Assembly (NCBI GenBank): GCA_934533135.1
Contig: CAKTBG010000001.1
Coordinates: 144,014 to 208,013 of the forward strand
Direction of reading: 5' to 3'
Length of the DNA: 64,000 nt
Source of the DNA: an uncultured Faecalibacterium sp.
Lineage (GTDB): Bacteria; Bacillota; Clostridia; Oscillospirales; Ruminococcaceae
Shown: positions 1 through 7,305 of the stretch, in pieces
How positions within the stretch are numbered: position 1 is the stretch's first letter
How the letters are laid out: every line of letters begins with the position of its first letter
Notes under the pieces: generated by a model
Told to the model about the DNA's origin: nothing
Databases searched by the model: none
Seen by the model: only the letters and a program-made list of their open reading frames with translations
Program-made: the position numbers and the translations under genes

Positions 1-99
1 AGTGCTGGAAGAAGCGGAGCCGCCGCAGGCGGTCAATGCACTTGCAGCAGACAGAACAGCGGTCGCTTTCAGGAAATCCCGACGATTGATCTTTCTCAT
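1..99 (-). CDS. N-terminus of a Tat-type lipoprotein, probably a sugar ABC transporter substrate-binding protein (partial)
   Basis: Only the first 33 codons are in the window; the gene runs off the left edge. The N-terminus carries a twin-arginine-like motif (RRDFLK, residues 6-11), a short hydrophobic stretch and a lipobox LTAC ending at Cys25, followed by a Gly/Ser linker. This is the usual start of an exported lipid-anchored protein. GGAG lies about 8 bases before the ATG. Its place just downstream of a LacI regulator and near a sulfatase and a sugar kinase suggests a carbohydrate-binding subunit, but the folded domain is not visible, so the family is inferred from context only. Confidence 0.7.
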   Translation of the reverse strand, partial: MRKINRRDFLKATAVLSAASALTACGGSASSST

Positions 100-150
100 G
101 GTATTTTCTCCTTCGACGTTTCGTCTTTTATTTGTGATTCTCTTTCTATC

Positions 151-184
151 AAAACGGCCCGCACAAGGCCGTTTTTTTCGTTTT
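151..184. terminator. Hairpin terminator between lacI and the lipoprotein gene
   Basis: AACGGCC and GGCCGTT form a 7-bp stem around a CGCACAA loop, flanked by A-rich and T-rich stretches. The plus-strand copy has seven T residues; the minus-strand copy, which would follow lacI, has only four. It may act in both directions or partially separate lacI from the transporter gene. Confidence 0.6.
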
Positions 185-216
185 TGTTTCGTCGAGGATA
201 AATACCGGTTTCTTCT

Positions 217-1218
217 TTATCCTCTTAAGATAAGCTGCGGATCCATCAGGACAGTTTTGGCCGAAGCCCCAGGTCGATGCAGCTTTTCGTCCAGAATCAT
301 TTCCACCGCACTTGCTGCGATCTGTTCCAGCGGAACATGAATGCTGCTCAGCGGCGGATTCAGCAGCGGGGCAAGATTATCATTGTAGCCGATCAGCTCG
401 ATCTCCTCCGGAACGCGCTTTCCAAGCTGGGTCAATTTCTGGAGAAGACAAGCGGCCAGCTCATCTGCACAGCAGAGGATGCCATCAAGATCCGGATCCT
501 GTTCCAGTGCGTCCGTCAAAGCCCGTACACAGCTCTCATAGCTATCATCGGTCGTCACACAGACCTGACTGTGAAGATCGTTGCCTTCGTACTCTTTGAC
601 AGCGTGTTCAAATCCCTGCGTTTTGCCATTGTGGTTTGGAAGCGTCAGCATCATCAGATGCCGACGGCCGTTTTCCAGCAGATGTGTCACCGCCTGATAT
701 GCACCCCGCTCACTGCCGGTTAGCACGCGGTTGTAGCTGTACTTGGACATCGTACGATTGATGAACACCAGCGGAAGCCCGCATTCCCGGAGATATTGCT
801 GTACTTCCTGAGAAGGTGCTTCTTCGGCAAAGCCGGAGATCACAACCCCGCGGACATCCAGCTGAGATGCCATCCGAAGATTCTTCAGAATTTCCTCAGA
901 AGATCTGTTGACTGTTGTCTCGATGTTTGCTGAAACGACTGTCAGACCTTTCTTCCCTGCTTCCAGAATCATCTGGCGGTTGAGCAGCGCGGAATAGACA
1001 TTGGTAGAGGCTCGCTTCATAATGAAGTAGAGCAGCCCGTCTTCTGCAGATGTTTTCTTGCCGCCGCCCGGGATCTGGTAACCAGTCGTCCGAATCACTT
1101 CCAGAATTCTCTGCTGGGTTTCCGGCGTCACAGCGTCGCTTCCGTTGATCGCGCGGGAAACAGTTGCAACCGATACACCGGCCGCACGCGCTACATCTCG
1201 AATCGTAACTTTTTTCAT
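217..1218 (-). CDS. LacI-family transcriptional regulator
   Basis: This 333-residue protein starts with a LacI helix-turn-helix (residues 2-25, with TIRDVARAAGVSVATVSR), followed by a periplasmic-binding-protein-like effector domain to the C-terminus. It should bind an operator as a dimer and be released by a sugar ligand. I chose the ATG at 1218 because GGAG lies 8 bases upstream and the LacI HTH normally begins within a few residues of Met1; a reading 15 codons longer has no such signal. It lies between a lipoprotein gene and a divergent sulfatase/ROK kinase pair, so it probably controls this sugar-sulfate locus. A palindrome inside its own promoter suggests autoregulation. Confidence 0.92.
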   Translation of the reverse strand: MKKVTIRDVARAAGVSVATVSRAINGSDAVTPETQQRILEVIRTTGYQIPGGGKKTSAEDGLLYFIMKRASTNVYSALLNRQMILEAGKKGLTVVSANIETTVNRSSEEILKNLRMASQLDVRGVVISGFAEEAPSQEVQQYLRECGLPLVFINRTMSKYSYNRVLTGSERGAYQAVTHLLENGRRHLMMLTLPNHNGKTQGFEHAVKEYEGNDLHSQVCVTTDDSYESCVRALTDALEQDPDLDGILCCADELAACLLQKLTQLGKRVPEEIELIGYNDNLAPLLNPPLSSIHVPLEQIAASAVEMILDEKLHRPGASAKTVLMDPQLILRG

Positions 1219-1242
1219 GTGGGGTTCTCCGTTTCTGTAAAC

Positions 1243-1270
1243 AGTGTAACACGTTTGAAACAAATGTCAA
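1243..1270 (-). promoter_or_regulatory. lacI promoter with operator-like palindrome in the spacer
   Basis: On the minus strand TTGACA (1270-1265) and TACACT (1248-1243) are separated by 16 bases. The dyad GTTTGAAAC (1253-1261) sits in the spacer, where a bound LacI-type repressor would block RNA polymerase. Confidence 0.6.
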
Positions 1271-1376
1271 CAAAATGCTTCAAAAATGATGTACAAATTA
1301 TCAAGTGATTGCTTGTGAATTTCTACCAAATTCAAGAATTTTGGCTTCTCAACCGTCCTTTTCTTATTTTTTTGTC

Positions 1377-1405
1377 TTGTCAAAGGAGTTCTTGTCGAGT
1401 ATTAT
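1377..1405 (+). promoter_or_regulatory. Promoter of the sulfatase-ROK operon
   Basis: TTGTCA (1377-1382) and TATTAT (1400-1405) have an exact 17-base spacing. Downstream, in the leader, GTTACATTT occurs twice (1439-1447 and 1449-1457), 10 bases apart, a possible regulator site. Confidence 0.65.
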
Positions 1406-1490
1406 TATAGCATGGACTGCATCGGCGCGCAACACAAAGTTACATTTTGTTACATTTCTTTTTCGTTTTTATTTATGAGGAGGCATTTTC

Positions 1491-2951
1491 ATGGCACAGC
1501 CTAACATTCTGTTTTTCATGTCCGATCAACACACCCCCGCCTATTCCGGCTTTGAAGGCGGCAATGTGGACACCCCCGCGATGGACGCACTCTGTGCAGA
1601 TGGCGTTCGCTTTTCACAGGCATATTCCACCTGCCCGCTCTGTGTTCCTTCTCGGCTGGCCATGCTGAGCGGTCTGCGGCCAGCCCGGACAGGCATTTTT
1701 ACCTTAGACGATGCTCTGCCCGATATGACCCCTACTTTTTTGCACCATCTGGTGGAACAGGGATATGAAACCGTCCTAATCGGGCGGATGCACTTTGTCG
1801 GCGCAGACCAGAGGCACGGCTTTACAAAACGCATCGCGAACGATCTAACGACCATCAGCTGGAATTCCCCCCGCGAACAGTTAAAAGAAAGCCGCGGCGT
1901 ATTTGTCCGGGCGTTTGGCGAGCCATACTGCACCAGCGTCATCGGCGGCGGTGAATCCCCTGTTCAGAATTACGACCGCTATGTCATCGACGCTGCTTTG
2001 AAATACCTTTCTCAGCCGCACGAGAAACCACAGTTCATCATGGTTGGCCTATATGCGCCGCATTTTCCGTATGTTGGACCGCGCGATCTCTATGAAAAAT
2101 ATCGGGCAAAAGCAACGCTGCCCAAGTCCTTCTACGATCCATGCCCGACCCCTGTGCTGAACCGGCACCATACCAACGCCAGTGAAGAAACAGCTCTGGC
2201 TGCGCAAGCAGCCTACTGTGCCATGATCGAACAGTTGGATGCACGCATGGGTGAAGTCCGCACTGCATTCGATGCTTATTGTGATCAAAAAGGCTGTCCT
2301 CGGCTCTTCCTCTATACGTCGGATCACGGAGACCAGTGCGGCGATCACCGGATGTTTGCCAAATCCACGTTCTATGAAAAATCGGCAAAGATCCCGCTGA
2401 TTCTGGCCGGTGATGGAATCATCCCGGGTGCGGTCTGCACCACCCCTGTCAGCATCATGGACATCGGCCCCACTCTGCTGGATTACACAGGGGCACAGCC
2501 CATGATGGATATTGACGGTGTCAGTCTTGCACCGGCATTCCACGGCAAAGAATTCCAGAAGCATACGGTCTACGGCGAGTTTCTGGAACGAACCGATATG
2601 CAGTCGCCTACCAATAGTTATTGCTTTATGATCCGGGAGGGCAATTACAAATATATGTCTTTTGCGGATGACCCGGCTTGTGAGCTGTTATTTGATTTGT
2701 CCACTGATCTGGACGAGCGGCAGAACCTCATCCACACGCTGCCTGATATTGCAGCCCAAATGCGCACACTGGCTCATGAGTACGCCATGCCGGAGCAGGC
2801 AGTCAAATTGGAAAATCTTCATGCTCGGAACACCGCACTTTGGAAAGCATACGAAAAAGCTGTTGACGCAGATACTACCGGCGAACTTTGGCTGAACAAT
2901 CCACCGGAAGCCCGCATCCGGCCCGAAATCTGTCTGGAGGAAAATCCATAA
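1491..2951 (+). CDS. Sulfatase (type I, Cys-type formylglycine)
   Basis: This 486-residue alkaline-phosphatase-superfamily enzyme hydrolyses sulfate esters, probably on sugars. The signature C-V-P-S-R (Cys51-Arg55) is the Cys-type site that a maturase converts to formylglycine; in anaerobes this is the radical-SAM enzyme anSME, which is not in this window. Metal ligands are suggested by S-D-Q-H (residues 11-14) and S-D-H-G-D-Q-C-G-D-H in the second half. No signal peptide is present, so the enzyme should act in the cytoplasm on an imported sulfated sugar, which fits the adjacent lipoprotein. GAGGAG precedes the ATG. The stop overlaps the next ATG (TAATG), so it is translationally coupled to the ROK kinase. 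Confidence 0.93.
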   Translation: MAQPNILFFMSDQHTPAYSGFEGGNVDTPAMDALCADGVRFSQAYSTCPLCVPSRLAMLSGLRPARTGIFTLDDALPDMTPTFLHHLVEQGYETVLIGRMHFVGADQRHGFTKRIANDLTTISWNSPREQLKESRGVFVRAFGEPYCTSVIGGGESPVQNYDRYVIDAALKYLSQPHEKPQFIMVGLYAPHFPYVGPRDLYEKYRAKATLPKSFYDPCPTPVLNRHHTNASEETALAAQAAYCAMIEQLDARMGEVRTAFDAYCDQKGCPRLFLYTSDHGDQCGDHRMFAKSTFYEKSAKIPLILAGDGIIPGAVCTTPVSIMDIGPTLLDYTGAQPMMDIDGVSLAPAFHGKEFQKHTVYGEFLERTDMQSPTNSYCFMIREGNYKYMSFADDPACELLFDLSTDLDERQNLIHTLPDIAAQMRTLAHEYAMPEQAVKLENLHARNTALWKAYEKAVDADTTGELWLNNPPEARIRPEICLEENP

Positions 2952-3856
2952 TGAGCAACAACTTGTTTGCAATTGATATCGGCGGAACCGACATCAAATA
3001 CGGAGTAGTCACACCGGAAAACGATGTTATTTCTACAGGGAAGACTCCCACCCCCTACGAAACACCTGAACATCTTGTAAATCTTCTCGTTCAGTTGGTT
3101 TTGCAGTGTCCAGAACAAGTAGACGGTATCGCGGTCAGTCTTCCGGGGAGTCCCTACGGAAACGAGGGCATCGTCCATCGCGGCGGCGCACTGAAATATC
3201 TGCGCGGCTTTCCATTGGGAGAAGCTCTCCATAAAGCATCCGGCTTGCCTGCGACGTTGGAAAACGATGGCCGGTGTGCGGCACTGGGTGAATATTGTGC
3301 CGGTGCCTTGCAAAACGCACACTGCGGCGTCATGCTGGTGATTGGCACCAGTCTGGGTGGAGGTATTCTTTTGGATGGAGATATTCTGGATGGCTTTCAG
3401 AGTTTCGCTGGACGCTTTTCGCACCTACTTGTCGAAGACTCCGCTGGAAACTTGGTTCGTGTGGGTGATTTGATTGGAAAAGAAGGTCTGCGGCGTGCTG
3501 TAGTTTCAGCCTGTGGTCTGTCTAAAGATACACCTTTAACTGGTTTTGAAATTTTCGAGCGTATCAATTCAGGAGATTCCGCCGCACAAAAAGGGCTGGA
3601 TGATTTTTGCCGTCCTATTGCTCTTCTGGTCAGCAATTTGCAGATAATTCTCGACCCGGATCAAATTGTCCTCGGCGGCGGAATCAGTGCTCAGCCCACC
3701 TTGTTGGAATCTGTTCAACGACAGCTTAATCAGATCTCCGCATGGTCTTCCGTGTCACGTCCGGTTTCTCATGTGGAGCTTTCTAAACTCGGGAACCGTG
3801 CCAATTTAGTCGGTGCCGCGGAAGTCTGTCGACGGAGGAATATTTGCTTTTTGTGA
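2951..3856 (+). CDS. ROK-family sugar kinase
   Basis: The 301-residue protein starts with the ROK nucleotide-binding motif D-I-G-G-T-D-I-K (residues 8-15) and has E-N-D-G-R-C-A-A-L-G-E, matching the catalytic Asp region. The usual ROK zinc motif (CxCGxxGC) is absent and replaced by a stretch around VEDSAGN, so it is a zinc-free variant. The ATG overlaps the sulfatase stop, and the pair probably desulfates and phosphorylates one imported sugar. The last ten residues (after V-G-A-A-E) do not match the usual ROK ending and run up to mobile-element debris at about 3850, so the 3' end may have been rebuilt at a recombination junction. Substrate unknown. Confidence 0.9.
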   Translation: MSNNLFAIDIGGTDIKYGVVTPENDVISTGKTPTPYETPEHLVNLLVQLVLQCPEQVDGIAVSLPGSPYGNEGIVHRGGALKYLRGFPLGEALHKASGLPATLENDGRCAALGEYCAGALQNAHCGVMLVIGTSLGGGILLDGDILDGFQSFAGRFSHLLVEDSAGNLVRVGDLIGKEGLRRAVVSACGLSKDTPLTGFEIFERINSGDSAAQKGLDDFCRPIALLVSNLQIILDPDQIVLGGGISAQPTLLESVQRQLNQISAWSSVSRPVSHVELSKLGNRANLVGAAEVCRRRNICFL

Positions 3857-4362
3857 CCAGTGCTCTGTTTATTCTGCTGGTTCATGGCCGCGACCAGATT
3901 TTCCAGCGTATAGGGGTTGCGCAGCTTGGTGATCCGCATCTGCCACCGCTTATTTTGTCCTTCCAGCGTTCCGTGGGTATATTTCTCTTCCAGTGCATCC
4001 GCCGCACGATCCGCCAGCCGTTCCAGCTGATCCATGTCGCCGCTTTCAAAGGCATTCATGGCATCATAGTGGACTTCATACTCCACATTAGGCCGTGTCG
4101 GGGTCCATGCGCCCGAGCCATAGATCCGGTTGGCGTTGTTCGCCATGGGGTCGATGGCGTCCAGGGCAAACATCAGCGAGATGGGGCCGTATTTCGTGTG
4201 CCCTTCCTGCGCCTTCACCACCGCGATGGAGGGTGACGGCATCCCACCCAGATCCAGAGCTTCCCGCAGGTTCTCTTCGGTCAGGTTGTGGACGGCCACC
4301 AGATCCTTCTGTCCGTTCACTTCTAGCGGCGCACCCAGCTGGAAACGCACCGATTTCTTCAC
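3847..4362 (-). pseudogene. Remnant of a large polyvalent mobile-element protein (LPD-like domain)
   Basis: The frame encodes a fragment with phrases such as AVHNLTEENLREALDLGG, PSIAVVKA and KYGPISLMF, which I recognise from large multidomain proteins of integrative elements and phages in gut Firmicutes. It has no proper start: the frame continues upstream past the GTG at 4362 without a ribosome binding site. It ends by running into the 3' end of the ROK gene on the other strand (formal stop at 3769), so the C-terminal part is gone. It is a decayed piece of an element once inserted beside tRNA-Thr. The exact LPD subfamily is uncertain. Confidence 0.6.
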
Positions 4363-4378
4363 AGGCTCGTCGGTTCTC

Positions 4379-4407
4379 TTGCTTTCAGGAACGTTTTGTG
4401 CTATATT
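4379..4407 (+). promoter_or_regulatory. Promoter-like pair immediately before a structured RNA candidate
   Basis: TTGCTT (4379-4384) and TATATT (4402-4407) are spaced by 17 bases. A start about seven bases after the -10 box would coincide with the first base of the stem at 4414. Confidence 0.45.
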
Positions 4408-4614
4408 ATTGTAGAAGATACTTCCTGAGTTTCCGCAAGGGAACTCCGCACAGCTTTTGGGAGCTGTGTGGGAGTATCTTCTTTTTTTGTCAGCTGTCCA
4501 TTGCTGTCCATTTGCACATAACTACCGTCCGTCCAGCACACCTCATGAACATAAAAAGATTTTCTGCCATCTTCTCGAACGTATTCGTTTACAATCGCTT
4601 TTATAGCCGTCCAT
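4401..4614 (-). pseudogene. Small frameshifted mobile-element gene
   Basis: On the minus strand a frame ending in TAG at 4401 reads back through motifs VQMDSNGQL and YVREDGRKSF to an ATG at 4614. The span is 214 bases, one more than a multiple of three, so a single inserted base near the start would restore a 70-residue protein. I recall similar short ORFs in integrative elements of gut Clostridia, function unknown. Its 3' part lies antisense to the structured RNA candidate at 4414-4488, so either reading could be the functional one. Confidence 0.45.
4414..4488 (+). ncRNA. Candidate small structured RNA: three-way junction plus T7 terminator tail
   Basis: The sequence folds into a closing stem of nine perfect pairs (4414-4422 with 4473-4481). 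Inside it, an 8-bp hairpin (4427-4434 with 4439-4446) is capped by the GNRA tetraloop GCAA, and a 9-bp hairpin (4447-4455 with 4462-4470) follows. The closing stem is followed directly by seven T residues (4482-4488), as in an intrinsic terminator. With the promoter-like boxes at 4379-4407 this makes a self-contained transcription unit of about 75 nt. I do not recognise an RNA family. It may instead be a terminator or a regulatory antisense RNA of the old mobile element. Confidence 0.45.
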
Positions 4615-4896
4615 CCGCGCCAGATATTCCAACGCGTGCTGCTGCACGGCCTGCGCTCCTTCGCTGTCCAGGATGGCGTCGGTGCCGGTAGCCCGGGCGT
4701 TTAGTTCGATGATCTGGCTTCCCACATCGCTGTCGCTCCGCATGGTGCCGCGGTAGAAGGTCTCTCCCTGTCCGCTGATGCTCTCATTTGTCAGTCTTCC
4801 GCCATACCCAGTCTTCTGGATCACGGTATCCTTGCCGTAGACATACGCCGTTTCCAGCGCATTCCGGCCAGTCTCGCTGGCCAGCACCGTGTTCAC
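4543..4896 (-). pseudogene. Second remnant of a mobile-element polyprotein
   Basis: A 117-codon open frame (GTG at 4896) contains phrases such as SGQGETFYRGTMRSDSDVGS and ARATGTDAILDSEGAQ. The coding frame continues upstream of the GTG until it breaks near 4950, so the formal start is not real. The last 15 or so codons are read out of frame through the small gene at 4401-4614. It probably belonged to the same large mobile-element protein as the fragment at 3847-4362. No function can be assigned. Confidence 0.45.
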
Positions 4897-4981
4897 GTTC
4901 AGCGCAGTGGCCGTTTCGCTGCCCGCCAGCCGCAGGGTTATCGCTCTGCTGTGCCATCACACTTTCCCATCCCCCGCAAAC

Positions 4982-5026
4982 AAAAATCCCCGAAAACTGG
5001 CTTCACAAGCCAACTTTCGGGGATTT
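4982..5026 (-). terminator. Intrinsic terminator of tRNA-Thr
   Basis: AAATCCCCGAAA (4984-4995) pairs with TTTCGGGGATTT (5015-5026), with a second TGGCTT/AAGCCA stem inside. Read on the minus strand it follows the tRNA by a few bases and ends in a T run. Confidence 0.85.
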
Positions 5027-5031
5027 CTTTT

Positions 5032-5107
5032 TGGAGCTACTGATCCGATTCGAACGGACGACCTGCTCATTACGAGTGAGCTGCTCTACCGGCTGAGCCA
5101 CAGTAGC
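5032..5107 (-). tRNA. tRNA-Thr (anticodon CGU), CCA encoded
   Basis: The minus-strand sequence starts GCTACTG and ends CAGTAGC-T-CCA, a perfect 7-bp acceptor stem with an encoded CCA. The anticodon stem-loop contains CTCGTAA, giving anticodon CGU, which reads ACG threonine codons. The T loop GTTCGAATC is standard. A good promoter lies just upstream and an intrinsic terminator just downstream. Mobile-element debris adjoins its 3' side; tRNA 3' ends are common integration targets, so the debris may mark an old insertion here. Confidence 0.95.
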
Positions 5108-5133
5108 AACTATTGTGTTTCACAACATGAGAT

Positions 5134-5162
5134 ATTTTAGCATAAAAGCAGAAAGCTGTCAA
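5134..5162 (-). promoter_or_regulatory. Promoter of tRNA-Thr
   Basis: On the minus strand TTGACA (5162-5157) and TAAAAT (5139-5134) are separated by exactly 17 bases. Confidence 0.85.
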
Positions 5163-5539
5163 GCAAAATCTGCAAAATCAGTCCGATTCAGCGGAGGATT
5201 ACAATATTTGTTGCAAAGTCGAATAATAGGAAAGACAAATACGCTGTTCTGTGGTACCGTTCGGTCGCGAAGCCAAGCAGAATATGGACTCCAAAGGGGG
5301 AAATCCAACCACCGCAGGCAAAGCAAAAAAGGAGCCAACCAGCGTAGATTTTACCACGCCGGTTGGCTCCTTTTTCATTTGTCCGTGGTTTTGTGTTTGA
5401 CGACCTGCTCTGCGCACTTCGTTGCAATGGCAGATACAAAATGCTTTTTGCAGAATCGTCTCCGACACAGATACCATCTGCGGCTCTTTTTGTAAAATGG
5501 ATTTCCGTGATCCAAAATACAGGAGGTTTCCTACAAACT
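5163..5539. other. Gene-poor spacer between tRNA-Thr and the HAD gene
   Basis: I see no convincing gene in this stretch. Apparent frames on both strands run straight through the perfect hairpin at 5325-5375 and lack start signals or recognisable motifs. Apart from that terminator it holds nothing I can name. Confidence 0.5.
5325..5375 (-). terminator. Strong bidirectional terminator
   Basis: GGAGCCAACC (5331-5340) and GGTTGGCTCC (5361-5370) form a perfect stem bounded by A and T runs on both sides. On the minus strand it lies downstream of the HAD-rluD-lspA genes and should end that operon. Confidence 0.8.
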
Positions 5540-6373
5540 TTACTGCGTTTTTTCGGCACTGCGCACAAAACGGTACAGCACTTCGGCGGCGGCACCGTTG
5601 TTGTGGTCGGTCAGAGTCACTTCCTCGGCGGCAAGGCGCAGTTCAGCCAATGCATCGGCCGGTACCACGCTATGGCCTGCCAGCTGCATCAGATCCAGCA
5701 TCTGGACACAGTTGGCCACTACGGTCAGTTCGCCAGCCGTCCAGCCCGCAGGCGGACAGACTGCGTTGACCATGGCCGTGCCCGAAACAAGGCTGGGCGT
5801 CAGCACCAGCACATCCGGCGCGATCCGCTCCCAGTGAAGCAGCCCGGCAGCCTCGCCCAGAGCCTTTTCCATCACGGGCACCAGCGGCATCTGCTTTTTG
5901 TCCTGATAAAGCAGGATGCGCAGCACGTCCTCCCCCCGGACATCCGCCGCGCTGCCGAGCAGAAAAGGCGTCCACTCACGCCGCAGATGCCGCTCGAGAG
6001 CCTCGCTCATCCGCAGCACCCGGGTGGAGCCGTCGGCCATCTGCAGGGCAATGCCCAGACCCACGGCTGCGGGCAGCTTCCGCAAGACGTTTTCTTCCAG
6101 CCCAGCAAAGCTGCACAGTGGCTGGCCGCTGCCGGAAGCAAAACTATAGGCCAGCGTACCGCCGCAGACCAGCGCGGGCGCACTGAGCCGCACCCCACCC
6201 AGAATGGTGCGGACGGCGCGGGGCGATCGCTGGGAAAAGACGGTCAGTTTTCCGCCCCGGCTGTCAAACAGTTGAAGCACATCCCGGAGTACCTGCGGAA
6301 CACTTCCCTCCTCATTCAGGAGCAGACTGTCCAGATCGCAGAGTACAAGGGTCGATTCCAGTGTCATCTTCAT
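5540..6373 (-). CDS. HAD-superfamily Cof-like protein, probably degenerate
   Basis: This 277-residue protein resembles Cof-type HAD phosphatases overall: an N-terminal L-C-D-L-D-S-L-L matches motif I (DxDGT) with both aspartates, and the C-terminal end follows the Cof pattern. However, the region where motif IV (GDNxND) should stand reads V-V-A-N-C-V-Q-M-L-D, so the metal-binding aspartates there are missing and catalysis is doubtful. The ATG overlaps the rluD stop by four bases (ATGA), so it is the last gene of the lspA-rluD operon. A role as a binding or regulatory protein is possible; no substrate can be proposed. Confidence 0.75.
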   Translation of the reverse strand: MKMTLESTLVLCDLDSLLLNEEGSVPQVLRDVLQLFDSRGGKLTVFSQRSPRAVRTILGGVRLSAPALVCGGTLAYSFASGSGQPLCSFAGLEENVLRKLPAAVGLGIALQMADGSTRVLRMSEALERHLRREWTPFLLGSAADVRGEDVLRILLYQDKKQMPLVPVMEKALGEAAGLLHWERIAPDVLVLTPSLVSGTAMVNAVCPPAGWTAGELTVVANCVQMLDLMQLAGHSVVPADALAELRLAAEEVTLTDHNNGAAAEVLYRFVRSAEKTQ

Positions 6374-7302
6374 GATTTCCCCCTTCGGAGCGTTGCAAGA
6401 AAGTGCGTAAAATAGGCAGGAAGCTCCGAGTCAAAGCGCAAAAACTCCCCGGTGATGGGATGCACAAAGCCCAGCGTTTTGGCGTGGAGACACTGCCCAT
6501 GCAGGCTGGTGATGCAGTTGTGCGGGCCATAGACCGGATCCCCCGCCACCGGATGGTGGATGGATGCCATGTGGACGCGGATCTGATGGGTCCGGCCTGT
6601 TTTCAACCGGCATTCCAGCATGGTAAACTCCCCCAGACGCTCCAGCACCCTGTAGCCGGTGTAGGCATACTTGGTGTGGGGCTCGGTGGACGGATAGACG
6701 GCCATCTTCTTGCGGTCGGTCTTGGAGCGTCCCAGATTGCTCTCCACAAAGCCTTCGTCCTGCGCAAAACCGCCGTAGACGACGGTATTGTAGGCGCGTT
6801 CCACACTGTGGACGGCCATCTGCTGGGATAAGCCGATGTGGGTCGCATCGTCCTTGGCGACCACCAGCAGGCCGCTGGTGTCCTTGTCGATCCGGTGGAC
6901 GATGCCGGGGCGGATCTCGCCGCCGATGCCCGAGAGACTGCCCTTGCAGTGCCAGAGCAGCGCGTTGACGAGGGTACCGTCCGGGTTGCCGGGTGCAGGG
7001 TGGACGACCATGCCCTTGGGCTTGTTGACCACCAGCAGATGCGCGTCCTCGTAGACGATGTCCAGCGGGATCTCCTGCGGCACAGCCTCGATGGGCTTGG
7101 CGTCCGGGATCTCGAGCAGGAGGATGTCTCCGGGCTTGAGCTTCAGGCTCTTGGCCACCGCCTTGCCGTTGCAGCGCACATGGCCGTCTGCCACAAGATT
7201 CTGCAGCGCACTGCGGGAGAGCCCCGTATCCTCCCCGCTCAGAAAGCGGTCGATGCGCTGGCCTTCGGCCTCGGCCTCAACGATCCATTCACGTTGTTCC
7301 AT
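6370..7302 (-). CDS. rluD: 23S rRNA pseudouridine synthase, RluD type
   Basis: The 310-residue protein has an N-terminal S4 RNA-binding domain (about residues 1-75) and the RluA/RluD catalytic core with H-R-I-D-K-D-T-S-G; Asp139 would be the nucleophile that isomerises uridine. RluD modifies helix 69 of 23S rRNA in E. coli, while in Firmicutes the lspA-linked paralogue (YlyB) has less certain targets. The SD GGAG lies upstream of the ATG and lspA ends three bases before it. The operon order ileS-lspA-rluD is typical of Clostridia. Family assignment is firm; the exact target uridines are inferred. Confidence 0.93.
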   Translation of the reverse strand: MEQREWIVEAEAEGQRIDRFLSGEDTGLSRSALQNLVADGHVRCNGKAVAKSLKLKPGDILLLEIPDAKPIEAVPQEIPLDIVYEDAHLLVVNKPKGMVVHPAPGNPDGTLVNALLWHCKGSLSGIGGEIRPGIVHRIDKDTSGLLVVAKDDATHIGLSQQMAVHSVERAYNTVVYGGFAQDEGFVESNLGRSKTDRKKMAVYPSTEPHTKYAYTGYRVLERLGEFTMLECRLKTGRTHQIRVHMASIHHPVAGDPVYGPHNCITSLHGQCLHAKTLGFVHPITGEFLRFDSELPAYFTHFLATLRRGKS

Positions 7303-7305
7303 GTG

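Noticed and set aside
4889..5140. An 83-codon plus-strand frame
   Set aside because: It reads antisense through tRNA-Thr and its terminator and promoter.
5188..5595. A 135-codon minus-strand frame with a hydrophobic C-terminus
   Set aside because: It runs through a perfect terminator hairpin (5325-5375), has no SD and overlaps the end of the HAD gene.
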